Source of the DNA: Sclerotiophoma versabilis
Lineage: Eukaryota; Ascomycota; Dothideomycetes; Pleosporales; Didymellaceae
DNA: 64,000 nt
Direction of reading: 5' to 3'
Assembly: GCA_012274445.1 (NCBI GenBank)
Contig: JAAROD010000087.1
Span: 248,001-312,000, forward strand
Position 1 is the first letter of the stretch; each line of letters begins with the position of its first letter. Positions 9,727 to 19,644 of the stretch are shown in pieces. The notes beneath the pieces are model-generated. The model did not search any database and was not told the origin of the DNA. It saw nothing but the letters and a program-made list of their open reading frames with translations. The position numbers were made by a program, and so were the translations under genes.

Positions 9727-11667
9727 TCAGGTCTGAAGAGGAAAACTTGACCAATCGTGCCGCCAACCTTGACTCCCTTCTTTGTGAGGCCAGATCTCAT
9801 GGAATAATCTCTCAGGCTCTCCATCAAATAGCGTTGAATATTTATCGCGGGCCTCCCTCTCACGTTGCCCTAATTCTCTGACAGTGACGTCTTGACGATC
9901 GTCTCGCACAGCGCGCTCGATTAGCCATGATCGACTCAAGTTGTCTAAGGGCCCGGTGATAAAGGACGAAGGGTTGTCGCCTCCGTAATCTCCACCCCCG
10001 GTGGTATACAATTTGAGGCGCTCTAGCCGCTTCCCTACCTTGTCTTTACTGATGACATCCCAGATAGAGCGTGCTAGTGCTTCGTCAACTGCGCAGTTGA
10101 TGTAGGTCTCCCGTACGATACCCCTTTTCAAGGAAGGTGCATCACGATCTACGAGTTTTTCGTCGTCCTCATCGAAGTGGGGATCGTATGTGCTGTCGTG
10201 CCCGACATGCCAATTCGAACAGTCCAGAGTAAGAAACAGGAATTTCAAGTTTTCCATCCTGGCGAAAGTCCTGTACAGCTCAGTCTCAGACGCACTAGAT
10301 TTATCGCGTCTGACTGGAACTGCAAGGTCTTCTAGTGCAGGGCACTCAGCTTGAATTTGAAGAAGACGATCTCGAGTAAATTCCACTGGGATTTTTCGAT
10401 CAACTCGAGCGCCGACCCAGTTGTGGTATGTTCTCTCAAAGGTATGTAAACTAAGCTTCTTCAGTGTTTGTCCATGGCGAGACACGATAGCATCTACCAT
10501 AGAAGAATCGATTGGCCCCCTGACAGTTATCTCTTCGAGCGAATTCAGTGTCTGAAAGAATGAGACTGCATTTGCACTGTAGTCCGGTCTCTCAATGTAC
10601 ATGTCATCGCGGGTTAGATATACGCGAAGTGTTCTGAGTTGCGAGAAGGGCTGAGCCTGAGATAACCATTCCATGGTTTCACTGGTCAATCCAGCCGGGA
10701 AATTGTCATTGTCGCTCCCAAGAGTAAGGTATTGCAGACAAGAAAAGTCTGTATGTCTAGCCCAGTCCTGAAGCAGCGTCGGAGATTCCAGATCCGGATG
10801 TCCTTTGAGTGACAACGAAGTCAAACTACCAATAGACTTGTTCGTGTAGCCTGGGAGACCCTGCCACCGTTGTCGAGAGCGCCTGAATCTGTTGGCCAAC
10901 ATAGGTTGAAGTGCCAGAACAGTGACTTTTTTGAGATTGGGGGCCATTCCAGTGATCTCCATTATGGCCTCCAAGTTATAATCATCGTCACCATCGGTGT
11001 CTCGCCGGCTGCAGGCGATCTTCACAGCGTGGAGTGAAGGAGATGTGGCAAGCAGCATTTCGTACGGGTGAGGAATACCCCAGAGCAAAGTTCGAAATCG
11101 AAACGTGAGGTGGTGTAACCTGCATTGAGGGTGCCGCTCTTCGAGAATCCCGAGAAGACTTGGCGGGAATTGACTCTGGCAGTCATAGATCAGGTCCTTC
11201 AGGTAACGTACTGTCTGTAGTAGGCGCACCAGAGGGGCCCAAGCCATGTCCTCCTCAGAGAGCTTTTCAATAACAGGTTTGTCATAGACAACATGCCTAC
11301 CGCTCCAGTCGACGTATTCCTGGTCATCCAGTATCTCCCCAAGGCCGCGATTTTCCCTATAAGGTTTGTAGCCGTCATTATTTGTCGCCTTGGCGTCGAG
11401 TCGCAGGTTCCCTTTGATCGTGATGCATCGGACGTGATGAGTGGATTTCGCTCGAGACAAGACTCTCAAAACTCCCTCAACGTCACGTTGCAATCTTTCG
11501 TGGTTGTAGACTATGATCTTGATTTGTTGATGGATGAGGAACGTAGAAGCTGCATAGCAAGCCTTACTTGCTAAGCTGAACTCGGAAAGGCTAGGTTGGT
11601 GTACCGTGTGGATCCAAGCTGCTATCTGCTGCCGTATCTCGAGTGGTAAGGCTGGTAGCGTAGCCAT
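9727..11667 (-). CDS. F-box / leucine-rich-repeat type protein (paralog 1)
   Basis: A single exon of 646 aa, taking the start at 11667 (MATLPALPLEIRQQI), which puts an F-box-like segment at residues 4-45: LPLEIRQQIAAWI followed by LSEFSLASKACY. The frame is open to 11742 but the extra residues have no F-box character. The remainder holds irregular leucine-rich segments (residues 130-480) such as LKKVTVLAL, LTSLSLKGHP and LKKLSLHTF, ending in a conserved-looking block with RSWLIERAVRD and WRHDWSSFPL. F-box proteins recruit substrates to SCF ubiquitin ligases; the substrate is unknown. A frameshifted relative lies at 20248-22180 and shares both the N-terminal and the C-terminal blocks. Dispersed repeats A and B lie on either side. 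Confidence 0.8.
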   Translation of the reverse strand: MATLPALPLEIRQQIAAWIHTVHQPSLSEFSLASKACYAASTFLIHQQIKIIVYNHERLQRDVEGVLRVLSRAKSTHHVRCITIKGNLRLDAKATNNDGYKPYRENRGLGEILDDQEYVDWSGRHVVYDKPVIEKLSEEDMAWAPLVRLLQTVRYLKDLIYDCQSQFPPSLLGILEERHPQCRLHHLTFRFRTLLWGIPHPYEMLLATSPSLHAVKIACSRRDTDGDDDYNLEAIMEITGMAPNLKKVTVLALQPMLANRFRRSRQRWQGLPGYTNKSIGSLTSLSLKGHPDLESPTLLQDWARHTDFSCLQYLTLGSDNDNFPAGLTSETMEWLSQAQPFSQLRTLRVYLTRDDMYIERPDYSANAVSFFQTLNSLEEITVRGPIDSSMVDAIVSRHGQTLKKLSLHTFERTYHNWVGARVDRKIPVEFTRDRLLQIQAECPALEDLAVPVRRDKSSASETELYRTFARMENLKFLFLTLDCSNWHVGHDSTYDPHFDEDDEKLVDRDAPSLKRGIVRETYINCAVDEALARSIWDVISKDKVGKRLERLKLYTTGGGDYGGDNPSSFITGPLDNLSRSWLIERAVRDDRQDVTVRELGQREREARDKYSTLFDGEPERLFHEIWPHKEGSQGWRHDWSSFPLQT

Positions 11668-12417
11668 TATGGTCGCGTTTAATGTTGCAGTCAATGAAAC
11701 AAATTGACCTGGCAGGCCGGATGTATGTCGAAGTAGAAGCAATGATTGAGTAGGGCTAGGTCACAGAAGAGTTGGTTCTGATATGCGTAATCAAAGGTTG
11801 CTGTTAAATTGTAAGAGAGGCAGTGACACACCATGCGTTGCAGAATATACGCTGGGCTGTAGGCTTCTTGTGGGGCTCACGCCGCTCACCTACGGACCCC
11901 GCGTTAGTGCTTCGGCTCGTGCGCGCGACGGATCCCGACAATTAGTGGGGCGCTAACCTCTTACTCTATGCAAGGCTGTCACAGCTGTCCTCCGTCTCAC
12001 CAATCTGCGCCTCGTTGCGGAAACTTTGAACATTCGTGAACTCCATTGGGCTAAGTTGAGACTACAGAGAGTTGCATCTTGTCCGTAGAACCGGAAATTT
12101 CCCGGCGAACGCCGGCCGAGCGAGCGGCCATTGAGTTTTAAACTTCGCACCGTGATGGAAAGAAGAATCATGGGCACGAATTATCTGGGAGTATTTAAAT
12201 GGTACATTCTGTCCAGCTTTTGAATTATTCCATCACATTCACTCACTATCCCTCAGACAGGAACTGGTTTCCTCTGGTCATTCGTTTTTTGCTTCACTGT
12301 CACTCGTTGCCCTGCTACCATTCTACGCCAGTCACTTTGGTGGATTCATTTTCGATCAAAATTCGCAATCTTTCCCTCATTACAGACCTCGAAACGCCTC
12401 CCTACGCCTTCCTCAAG
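11668..12417. other. Divergent promoter region of F-box gene and secreted protein gene
   Basis: The minus-strand F-box gene and the plus-strand secreted-protein gene start from this interval. A TATTTAAAT sequence at 12190-12198 lies about 220 bp before the ATG at 12418 and could be a TATA box. The stretch 12199-12417 is open in the reading frame of the secreted protein but pyrimidine-rich and leader-like, so I treat it as 5' UTR. Confidence 0.45.
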
Positions 12418-13173
12418 ATGGTATCTGTGAAGAGCCTCGTCATTGCAGCTTCCCTGCTTCTCAATGGGGTCATTGCTGCTCCGCTCCAGAATCGCGAGCA
12501 GAGCGCTGCTGCCGTCGAGATACGCGTCATTAACAATCTCCCTGTCCAGTCTCGCAATTTTAACGAAGCCTCTGTGGTCGGGCTTGGAGTCAGCAAGGCT
12601 AAGGACCAAAAGCCCAAGACGCCTGCACCCAAGCCGAAGACGCCTCAGCCCAAACCTCAGCCCAAGCCCAAGCCTACGACGCCTCAGCCTACAAAGCCAA
12701 AAAACTGCAAACCTAAAAAGCCGCGTAGTCTGGAGCGCCGCGAAGGCCCTCTCAAGCCGGCGAAGAGTGCTCGAGACATCGATGAGGACATGTACGTCCT
12801 GTCAGCGACCGGGGAGGTAGTTGTTACCAACCTGAGCGGCTGTACTGCTATTTTCCTCTGGGATGATAGTAACAAGCCCTCCGTTTTCCATGTCTTCTGC
12901 GGAGATGAGACCGCAAAAGCTTGGGAAGCAATCGACAAAGTAGGAAGGAGTACCAAGGCCTTCTCCATTGTAGCCTCTACCAAGTCCAGATACGATAACG
13001 CGAAGAAGGAGATCGTGGAATATGCAACGAACGAAGGGTGGCCCGCTCTCAAAGAGGAAACTGAGAGACTCTACACTTTGGACAGTACCAGCAAGACTGT
13101 CCTTAAGCTTACTGCCAAGGCTGGAAGCAGGACTATCACAAGGACAAACTACCCAAACCCTAACTGTCAGTAA
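12418..13173 (+). CDS. Small secreted protein, Lys/Pro-rich linker plus Cys/His domain; deamidase-like candidate
   Basis: A single exon of 251 aa. The start at 12418 gives a clean signal peptide: MVSVK, a hydrophobic core of about 14 residues, and probable cleavage after VIAA. Residues about 60-100 are a low-complexity linker of Lys-Pro-Thr repeats. A dibasic LERRE site near residue 106 could be cut by a Kex2-type protease. The C-terminal domain (about 115-251) contains NLSGCTAIFLWDD with C142 and, 16 residues later, H158 in VFHVFCGDE. A Cys followed 15-17 residues later by a His after a beta-hairpin is the arrangement of the CNF1/CheD glutamine deamidase fold (known: CNF1 C866/H881, CheD C27/H44). 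That assignment is inference. Only four Cys (about 97, 142, 161, 250) are present, so it is not a typical disulfide-rich effector. It sits between two repeat copies. Confidence 0.75.
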   Translation: MVSVKSLVIAASLLLNGVIAAPLQNREQSAAAVEIRVINNLPVQSRNFNEASVVGLGVSKAKDQKPKTPAPKPKTPQPKPQPKPKPTTPQPTKPKNCKPKKPRSLERREGPLKPAKSARDIDEDMYVLSATGEVVVTNLSGCTAIFLWDDSNKPSVFHVFCGDETAKAWEAIDKVGRSTKAFSIVASTKSRYDNAKKEIVEYATNEGWPALKEETERLYTLDSTSKTVLKLTAKAGSRTITRTNYPNPNCQ

Positions 13174-13406
13174 GGTAGAGCTTGTTGATGCTCCTCGCGG
13201 CGAGTTTCGGTTGCTGCATGTCAAGTAACAGACGTTTACATATATAGCAACTAAATATCAACTTCTCTTCCTGATCATATTCTGCAATCCCCTTCTAATA
13301 TGTGCACGTCGAATACTGACAGCATCTACTATGACTCTAGCATTAACAGAACTTAGCGCAGGCGCTCGATTTGCACTATTAATATGTTGTATTGCCTGCT
13401 AATATC
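13174..13406. other. 3' flank of the secreted-protein gene
   Basis: AT-leaning, no gene; it leads into repeat copy B. Confidence 0.4.
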
Positions 13407-13639
13407 CCACATACAACCATAGGACATTGAAAACAAGGCTTCCCGTTCGCTCAGCCCTATTTAAGCAACGTACTGGCAGATTAGTAGTTAGGTAGATGAC
13501 CACTAGCAACTCCCTGCCTCTCCGTGCATCTGCAGGGACAAATGCTTTTTATTACTATACTATGTTGTTTTTGCAGTTACACAGGACACAGCGTGCCGAG
13601 CACTGCCACGATCTTGGTAAGAAGTCTAGCGAAAAATCA
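13407..13639 (+). repeat. Dispersed repeat, copy B
   Basis: About 233 bp, same orientation as copy A and alignable from CCACATAC to AAATCA. It shares CTCAGCCCTATTTAAGCAAC exactly; several positions show CpG in one copy against CpA or TpG in the other (acgacc/acaacc, accggcag/actggcag). Confidence 0.8.
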
Positions 13640-14016
13640 ACGCGTACAGAGCAAGGTAGAAAGTGCTAGACCGTAAACAGTCACTGTTAATGGTATTTGT
13701 ACTAGTATTGTAAGCGATAATGTTGTAGGCACCTGCAGCAATTCCGGTGCTGCTGTCATTCCCAGCGGTATCTACAGTACTGTATTTGGTGGAGGAAATC
13801 TCCGACAGGTCCGAATCGTCAATTTTTCTCATAGCAGTAATTCTGATATTGGTAAGAATTGGAACTGTTCTCATTTTACACAGTAGCTGCCTACATACAA
13901 CAATGCACACGTATCCCACCGAACTCCAACAGTGTCTTCTTGTGTCGCAACTTCTCGAGATCCTGCGTCTCTAAAGATCTCGTATTTAGCTGACTGTTCC
14001 TGGTTTAGGGAAACTA
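13640..14016. other. Intergenic after repeat copy B
   Basis: No gene supported. The short minus-strand frame here has no motif. Confidence 0.4.
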
Positions 14017-14960
14017 TCACCATGGTGATACCCAGGGTCGTCTCTTCTCCAAAGTCCATTCCTTCTTGACCTTTTCGATGTTGGCAAAGAAGTCCTTGTG
14101 ATTTTGGTCCTGGTTCTTCACTGGCGTCCACGATTGGACCAACATCGCCAGAAAACCATCCATATCCCGATCCGTCCTCGCCTTTGCTTCAGCAAATTTC
14201 TGATTCATGTACTTATTCCAAAGTGATCCGAGTTGTTGAGACTGCCAAGCATTGAAGTTGGCTCTTGGATGGTTCGCCATTTCTGCATCAAGTCGCTCGA
14301 TCATCTGGCCCATGCGGACCTTCTGGTTTTTTCAGAATTCCTTGAATCCCCTTACTGTTCATATACTTGCGAGCGCCCATTAGATGCTTGAGTTCTAACA
14401 GAGCTGACTTTGCGGTCTCAATGTTCAAAGTCTTCTTGTTCTTGGATCCCCTTCCCTTGATATTCCTAGTAAGTCTCGCCTGATCGTAGATACCTGATCC
14501 GGGTTTTTTCGGCTTCCACATCTAAGAAACGGTAGTCAGCCATAGTCTATCTGGCGAACTTCAGAAAATCTTGCTCGACCTACATCAGACTTTTCAGGCG
14601 CATTCAAAAGCGTATGCAGATAGACGAACTCCTCCGGGAAATTATCTTTACCTGGAAATGCGCTCGTAAGGTGAGCAAGAACGCCTTTCGCTGGCCCATC
14701 GCTATTGGGGGATCCATCGGTGATCTTGAATGTATGTGACTGCACATCGGCTGTCATCCACGTCTGCCTCCAGTACTCGCAAAAGTCTACCTTCTTGCCT
14801 TTCTGCGCCTTATCAGGGTGCGCAAAAACATTGCCAGGTTTCTGATCGCGAAACCAATCGAAGAATCGGGTTATTATATTCCATTCCAGGACATGCTCCA
14901 CTTGGTAATCAATGTCGGGAATGCCTGTAGATCGTGCAGAGGGTTGTGGTAGTTGATTGA
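14017..14960 (-). pseudogene. Unrecognised gene, 3' part only, with a frameshift in an A6 run
   Basis: The minus strand reads as coding from 14960, directly after a strong 3' splice site (TTTTTTTCAG on the minus strand), so at least one upstream exon is missing or unidentified. Exon 14960-14584 contains YQVEHVLEWNIITRFFDWF and a DFCEYWRQTW segment. A 62-bp intron (14522-14583; GTAGGTCG, branch GGCTGAC, CTTAG) joins KSD to MWKPKKP. At about 14327-14332 a run of six A (T on the plus strand) breaks the frame: before it the protein reads YMNSKGIQGILKK, after it, in another frame, NQKVRMGQMIERLD, which continues to the stop at 14017. No intron with correct phases bridges the break. Either this is a slippage pseudogene or an assembly error. 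The EHVLEW region faintly recalls C-terminal regions of secreted fungal chitinase/killer-toxin-like proteins, but I would not assign it. Confidence 0.5.
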
Positions 14961-15656
14961 CTGAAAAAAACAGTATCGAGCGAAGGTGCAACAAGCTGGC
15001 GAAGGAAGGACCGAAAGAACGAAAGTACTAGAAGAATGTCTATCTATGGGGGTGTAACATATCTACGTATAGTCAAACCATGCAAGATATGAATCAAAAG
15101 TCCAATCTCAACTTGGCATTGGATCGTGGTACATCAGACTTCACGATATTAGATCCGTGCTTGGCGTGGACCTTGAAATGGATTTACCGAGTCCGTTACA
15201 GTCCGAGTGTCCGTTCATCGATTCTGGTGAGGTCCAGTAAGTATCAATGGCCATAATATCCGACGTAATGCTCACAAGGATGCTCTCAACTGGGCGATGT
15301 AAGCTATTCTCTATGAAGTACAATTGCCTGTCTATTCGAAAACTGCTTTGAAAATCATTAGTAAGAAAACTGCAGGTTACAAAAGGAGTCCGGAATATAG
15401 CATTGGAGCGTTCTAGCCTTACGCCTTGGGATATCCATCGGAGCCGCCCGAAACAGTGTCCGCAACACGCAAAAAGAGTTCAAGCGGCAGTTACGGATTG
15501 GTAATATGACTGGAAAACTCAAAGTCTGTCCGATGTCCTTGGATAACTTAGCTCATACTGGGGATATTCTTGAACTGATGAGAGTCGACAGCTTTCCCAC
15601 CTGTACCCTACGATTCCGATATCTTCTTAATTTTGCGCCACAAATCCTATAGTCTC
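14961..15656. other. Intergenic, possible lost 5' exons
   Basis: Expected location of the missing 5' exons of the preceding gene, but no frame here carries convincing coding sequence; a 60-residue minus-strand frame at 15141-15323 is inconclusive. Confidence 0.35.
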
Positions 15657-17339
15657 TTAAATATCAAAGTATCTGTCTCGGAAACGCTCGAAGTCCAAGC
15701 TGTCACGAAGCCCTTTATCATCGAACCAGTCAGACCGATACTTCACAAACTCTTTACCGATTTTCTGAAACAGCTCGTGCAGGTCTGCTTGTGGTCGCCA
15801 TGTGCTTGTCCTCCACGACATCTGCCTCTGACCATTGATAGTCTCAGTATCGTTGCTGAACGCCCTTTCGTACGGTCCCGTGTAAGCAATCCCCCAGGCA
15901 AGCTTTGCCGCGTAGAGAACGTGCTTGGGTATTTCTGAGACACTCTCGAAGTCAAAATCTTTATACTCTTCGTCGTCGGGATTGAGACGAAAGCTAAGCG
16001 GTGACCATAATGCAAAGGTCCTTAAGCGAGGCATGTGTACAGCAGCTTTTGCGAATCCTGTAAGGAACGGAACCAGCGCTGCATTGTTGGGAACAACACG
16101 ATATTGAAAGGTATTGGTATGGGCTTCTTCTAGATCAGTCTCGCACGTTTCCTCCCACAGCAAGTCGTCTTTCTCTGTATCGGCGAGGGGCGGATACATC
16201 TCGGCTTCTGCTACCCTGTAGCCCACTTCCGCGCCTCCAAGACTCAGCCCGGTCGGTTCGTTGAAGTACCAAAATCCTGAAGGGGTAGACATATGGAATT
16301 CGACGTGGAGGTGCTCGAGGTTTGGCCAATGAGGAGTACCGCCATCGCCAGGCCAGAACAAGGTCGCATCGGCGATGATGCGAAGATACATTGTGCGCAA
16401 TTGTTGCGAAAATATACGAATACTGGTACTGAAAGGGTCACAGAGTGACGGACCCATGAGCTCCGGCATTGGCATATGTTGGTCTATGTATTGGATGTGA
16501 GATTGAGGGTAGAGAAAGTCGAGGCGGGCATGACGCAGATTGCGCAACGAAATCTTTTTGAGTGATTTTACGAACCTACTGCGAGAGTCTTTGCGTAGAC
16601 CAATCCAGTCCTGCGTAATATAGCGAAGTGCTTCGGACGAGAATGTATTACTGTATAACTCATCCGCCCCAACTCTGCAATATAGAGTCGATAGATTGGG
16701 CAACCTTTCAGAGAGGTCCAAAAACACTCGCAGATCGAGTTTTCGTAGCGAAGGTTCTGGTCCATTGCTATACCAGGTCTGGTCCGGGCTTTCTATAGTC
16801 AATGCACATATAGAATTCACTTCTGGGAGTGTCTCGGGCATCAGGAGATGTACACGCCAACTGACAAACAATCGCTGAAGAGGCCACGTGGTCGGGTTCA
16901 GTTCCATGGTCGGTGTGAAGAGCTTGAGGTGAATGTTACCGCTGATCGTCTTGTTGCACTCTTGCGTCTCAACGGTATCGATTGCCGTAAAAAGTAGGTT
17001 GATCTGTTGAGTGTAGTTTTCATCGATGCTTTCGAGTTCTTCTCGTGATCCCCGAAAGCAGTTGGCTCCTTCAATCGCGTCTTCCGGACTCTCAATTCTG
17101 TCAGGTGTAGGTAAGGTTGTTCGAAACTCCAATTGTCGAAGATATCGAAAGCGCCTGCCGGTGTATGTCTCGACAAATTTGTCAATAGATTCAGTAGTCA
17201 AGCAATAACTTTCGAACGCTTCGGAGTACTGCTCAGCAGCATACTGGAACTTTCGCGATAGCAGCAGTACTGATTTGAGGTTGTCGTGATCGAGATGGCT
17301 ACAGATGTTATCAACAACTTCCTGGGGTAGTCCATTCAT
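15657..17339 (-). CDS. F-box domain protein
   Basis: A single-exon gene of 560 aa. The N-terminus MNGLPQEVVDNICSHLDHDNLKS, followed by a VLLLSRKFQYAA helix, is a typical F-box (residues 1-40: LPxEVVDxI, then L...S..F). The rest is a divergent leucine-rich body with repeated LRKLDLR, LRNLRHA and LEHLHVEF strands, and a C-terminal block with HVLYAAKLAWGIAYTGPYERAF. Fungal genes of this type probably act as SCF substrate receptors. It has no close similarity by eye to the two F-box paralogs nearby beyond the common fold. ATG context and length (full F-box at the very start) support the start. No damage seen. Confidence 0.8.
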   Translation of the reverse strand: MNGLPQEVVDNICSHLDHDNLKSVLLLSRKFQYAAEQYSEAFESYCLTTESIDKFVETYTGRRFRYLRQLEFRTTLPTPDRIESPEDAIEGANCFRGSREELESIDENYTQQINLLFTAIDTVETQECNKTISGNIHLKLFTPTMELNPTTWPLQRLFVSWRVHLLMPETLPEVNSICALTIESPDQTWYSNGPEPSLRKLDLRVFLDLSERLPNLSTLYCRVGADELYSNTFSSEALRYITQDWIGLRKDSRSRFVKSLKKISLRNLRHARLDFLYPQSHIQYIDQHMPMPELMGPSLCDPFSTSIRIFSQQLRTMYLRIIADATLFWPGDGGTPHWPNLEHLHVEFHMSTPSGFWYFNEPTGLSLGGAEVGYRVAEAEMYPPLADTEKDDLLWEETCETDLEEAHTNTFQYRVVPNNAALVPFLTGFAKAAVHMPRLRTFALWSPLSFRLNPDDEEYKDFDFESVSEIPKHVLYAAKLAWGIAYTGPYERAFSNDTETINGQRQMSWRTSTWRPQADLHELFQKIGKEFVKYRSDWFDDKGLRDSLDFERFRDRYFDI

Positions 17340-18086
17340 GATGGCAGACGAAATAGGGTTGTTCTCGCAAGTTCACGACTAAAACTCTGGTCTGAGGCAC
17401 TAGAGTTAAAAACGCATACACTCTAGAGAAAAGAACATTGAATGATGTGTGATGAGATAAGGAGCCCTGGGCTTGGATAGGCGCCTAAGGCTTTTCCGTG
17501 TTTCCATCGTCAACACTAACCCGATTTGGCACCACACGTCTCATATCGGTAACCGAAGGAGATTTACGTCTAGCTTATCTTTGCCTATATTGTTACGAGT
17601 TAAAGTCTAGGCTGTTTTAGTGTTAGTAGGGGGCTACGCAGATCCAGGTAATATACGCATAGACACTATAAAGGGCAAGAAAGAGAACACTAAAGAAAGG
17701 ACAAACATATCAGTTATAAACTTCTACTATACTATTAACAGCTTCTAAAATTTTACTTTCTAGGCTATAGTATACAACTGCAAGTATAAACAATTACTGA
17801 AGACTATCTTTTTATCTACTAGGCAACCGTGAAGGATGGAAAGAGTGTAAACAGTGCGAGCTTTACATGCGGAAGATTGCTGTCCAGCTTCGCTCAACAG
17901 GATTGCCAAACGTGAACGGGTTCGAGTAGTCGGTATATGCCTCGGCGGTCTAGGTACTGCTCGTAGAGACAGCCAGCCTTCATACGAGGGCCGAGCCACG
18001 TTGTTCGCAGGCAAGGGTTCAAACAAATAGCAAAGATACGCAAAAATGTCTCTTCCGTGTGTTTTGACACCGACTGTTTCTGTCGT
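17340..18086. other. AT-rich decayed stretch
   Basis: About 17560-17830 is rich in TA and runs such as CTACTATACTATTAACAGC, unlike the flanks. This looks like a transposon remnant altered by RIP-type C-to-T change. No gene. Confidence 0.4.
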
Positions 18087-18719
18087 TTATCGATCTGTTC
18101 CTATGATCGGACATAAGCGTCGGCATACCTTGCGGATACGAGTCAAGGTAGAAAAAAAGATCGCAGCTTTACCTTTGCATCCTGATGGAGTATCGTCAAC
18201 TTTAGGGAGATGAGTTATATGCGCAACGCCCTCGAGAATTAGCGGGTCGATGACGTTGGGATGGGTGCGTATTGCTGGATGTGTAAGGATCGAGACCTCG
18301 GATGTCAAAGCCTTGAAGACTCTTGCGTGCGCAGAGAGGTCATTGCATGGTAAATTGGCGGCTGTCTCTTTGATGTTCATGTTCATTCTTTCAAATGCCA
18401 TGCCCTCTTCGTCAACCGCGCCAGGCATGGCTGGGCAGACAATCGCGGTGCCACTGACACCCAACGCTGAAGAGCTACCATCCCAGGTTATCTGATATAC
18501 ATCGATTCCCCTCTGTGTGGTAAGAGCCAGGAACGAGATCAAGTCATAAGGAACACATATCCTGGACTCCTCAGCCTCGTCTCCTAAACCGATATGCCGG
18601 TCAAGGAAATAAGTGTCGGTTCGATAAGCAGACGAATAATAAGTAGAACTTGTTGAGACATGATGCACACAGGATTTCATATGTCGTGGGACAACTTCGA
18701 CGTGGAGGTTGCCAAACAT
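18087..18719 (-). pseudogene. Protein kinase N-lobe remnant, catalytic Lys replaced
   Basis: The frame opens before 18719 (first ATG MFGNLHVEV). Residues near 70-180 follow the fungal kinase N-lobe pattern: ITWDGSSSALGVSG resembles a glycine-rich loop, AFER sits where a VAIK/AFKR-type catalytic Lys would be (Lys replaced by Glu), and EVSILTHPAIRTHPNVI is a normal alpha-C/beta-4 region. After HPNVI the similarity decays (DPLILEGVAHITHL) and the frame stops with no HRD, DFG or APE motif downstream. I read this as a truncated kinase gene; an inactive adaptor is less likely. It lies in the accessory block beside AT-rich decayed DNA. Confidence 0.55.
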
Positions 18720-19150
18720 AGCCAGTGGAGGTGCCTGGAGGCTCGACCCCGCAACGCGCAAGGCTGCCGAGGTGTGCTCCCTGAGGCTGAGGTGTGAGTT
18801 GGCCCTCGCTCCTCATTTGATACACTCGATTTAGGGACCGAAGCACACAAGCCATTACCGACTAGGTGTACAAAGGAGCTCGCTTTGAACAAGTGAACAT
18901 TCGAGCTGCCGCCACCCCTGTGATCCCAGCAACGCTTCCTCAAGAAAAGATAAGATCAAGCCCAATACTGGAGACACATGGAGACTAGCTGCAGAAAGTA
19001 TCTCAGTACTCCACCGGCGGCATGCCACCCATGGAAGCGTACGATGCGGCGATATGTCGCCAAAACAGACATCGAGTTTGATGAGCGGTGTTCTCGATGG
19101 GGTCTGATGGCGATGGCTGCCTGGGGTTGAGTGACTTTAAAAGGAGGTGC
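18720..19150. other. Intergenic between kinase remnant and repeat D
   Basis: No supported gene. Overlapping frames on the minus strand carry no motif; the 5' part of the decayed kinase gene may have lain here. Confidence 0.35.
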
Positions 19151-19244
19151 ATGCCTTACTAGCGAATACCCGCTGTTGTATGTTTTAGTTTGCTTTTTTT
19201 GCCCTTGTTGCTATTCCATCATTGACAGCAGAATCAGATGAGAC
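19151..19244 (+). repeat. Dispersed repeat, copy D
   Basis: Begins CATGCCTTACTAGCGAATAC and continues CCGCTGTTGTATGTTTTAG. It aligns with copy E (22668-22768) and shares the CTAGCGAAT-CCCGCTGTTGTATGT portion with copy C. Confidence 0.65.
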
Positions 19245-19644
19245 ATCTCAACATTCTATGCACGGGCTACTTCTTCACGCCGGAACTATCAGTCAATCAG
19301 GCTGAAGTGTCAGGGATCTTCGGGGTTATTGTCGTCATAAAATCACTCGATTTGTGATCTATGGCACGCAACCAATCCGTGCTTTAGTCGCATCTTTGGG
19401 AAGCCTACTCGAATGGTGACGGCGACTCTACATCGAATAGAGCATCCGAGGAGCGCGTCGTTAATTTCATCAAGGGAAGAAGTGTGACAAACCCCGCAGC
19501 GTCGCCTGTCATGCAGATGGAAAGTGGCGATTGGAGGATCCGAAGAAAGAGAACAACTTTAAAGTCTACACTGCGTCAACCGGTCCTGGCGCTGACAGTA
19601 ATTTGTTCAAATCAGAGAGGAGGCGGAAAACAATCTTGTATATC

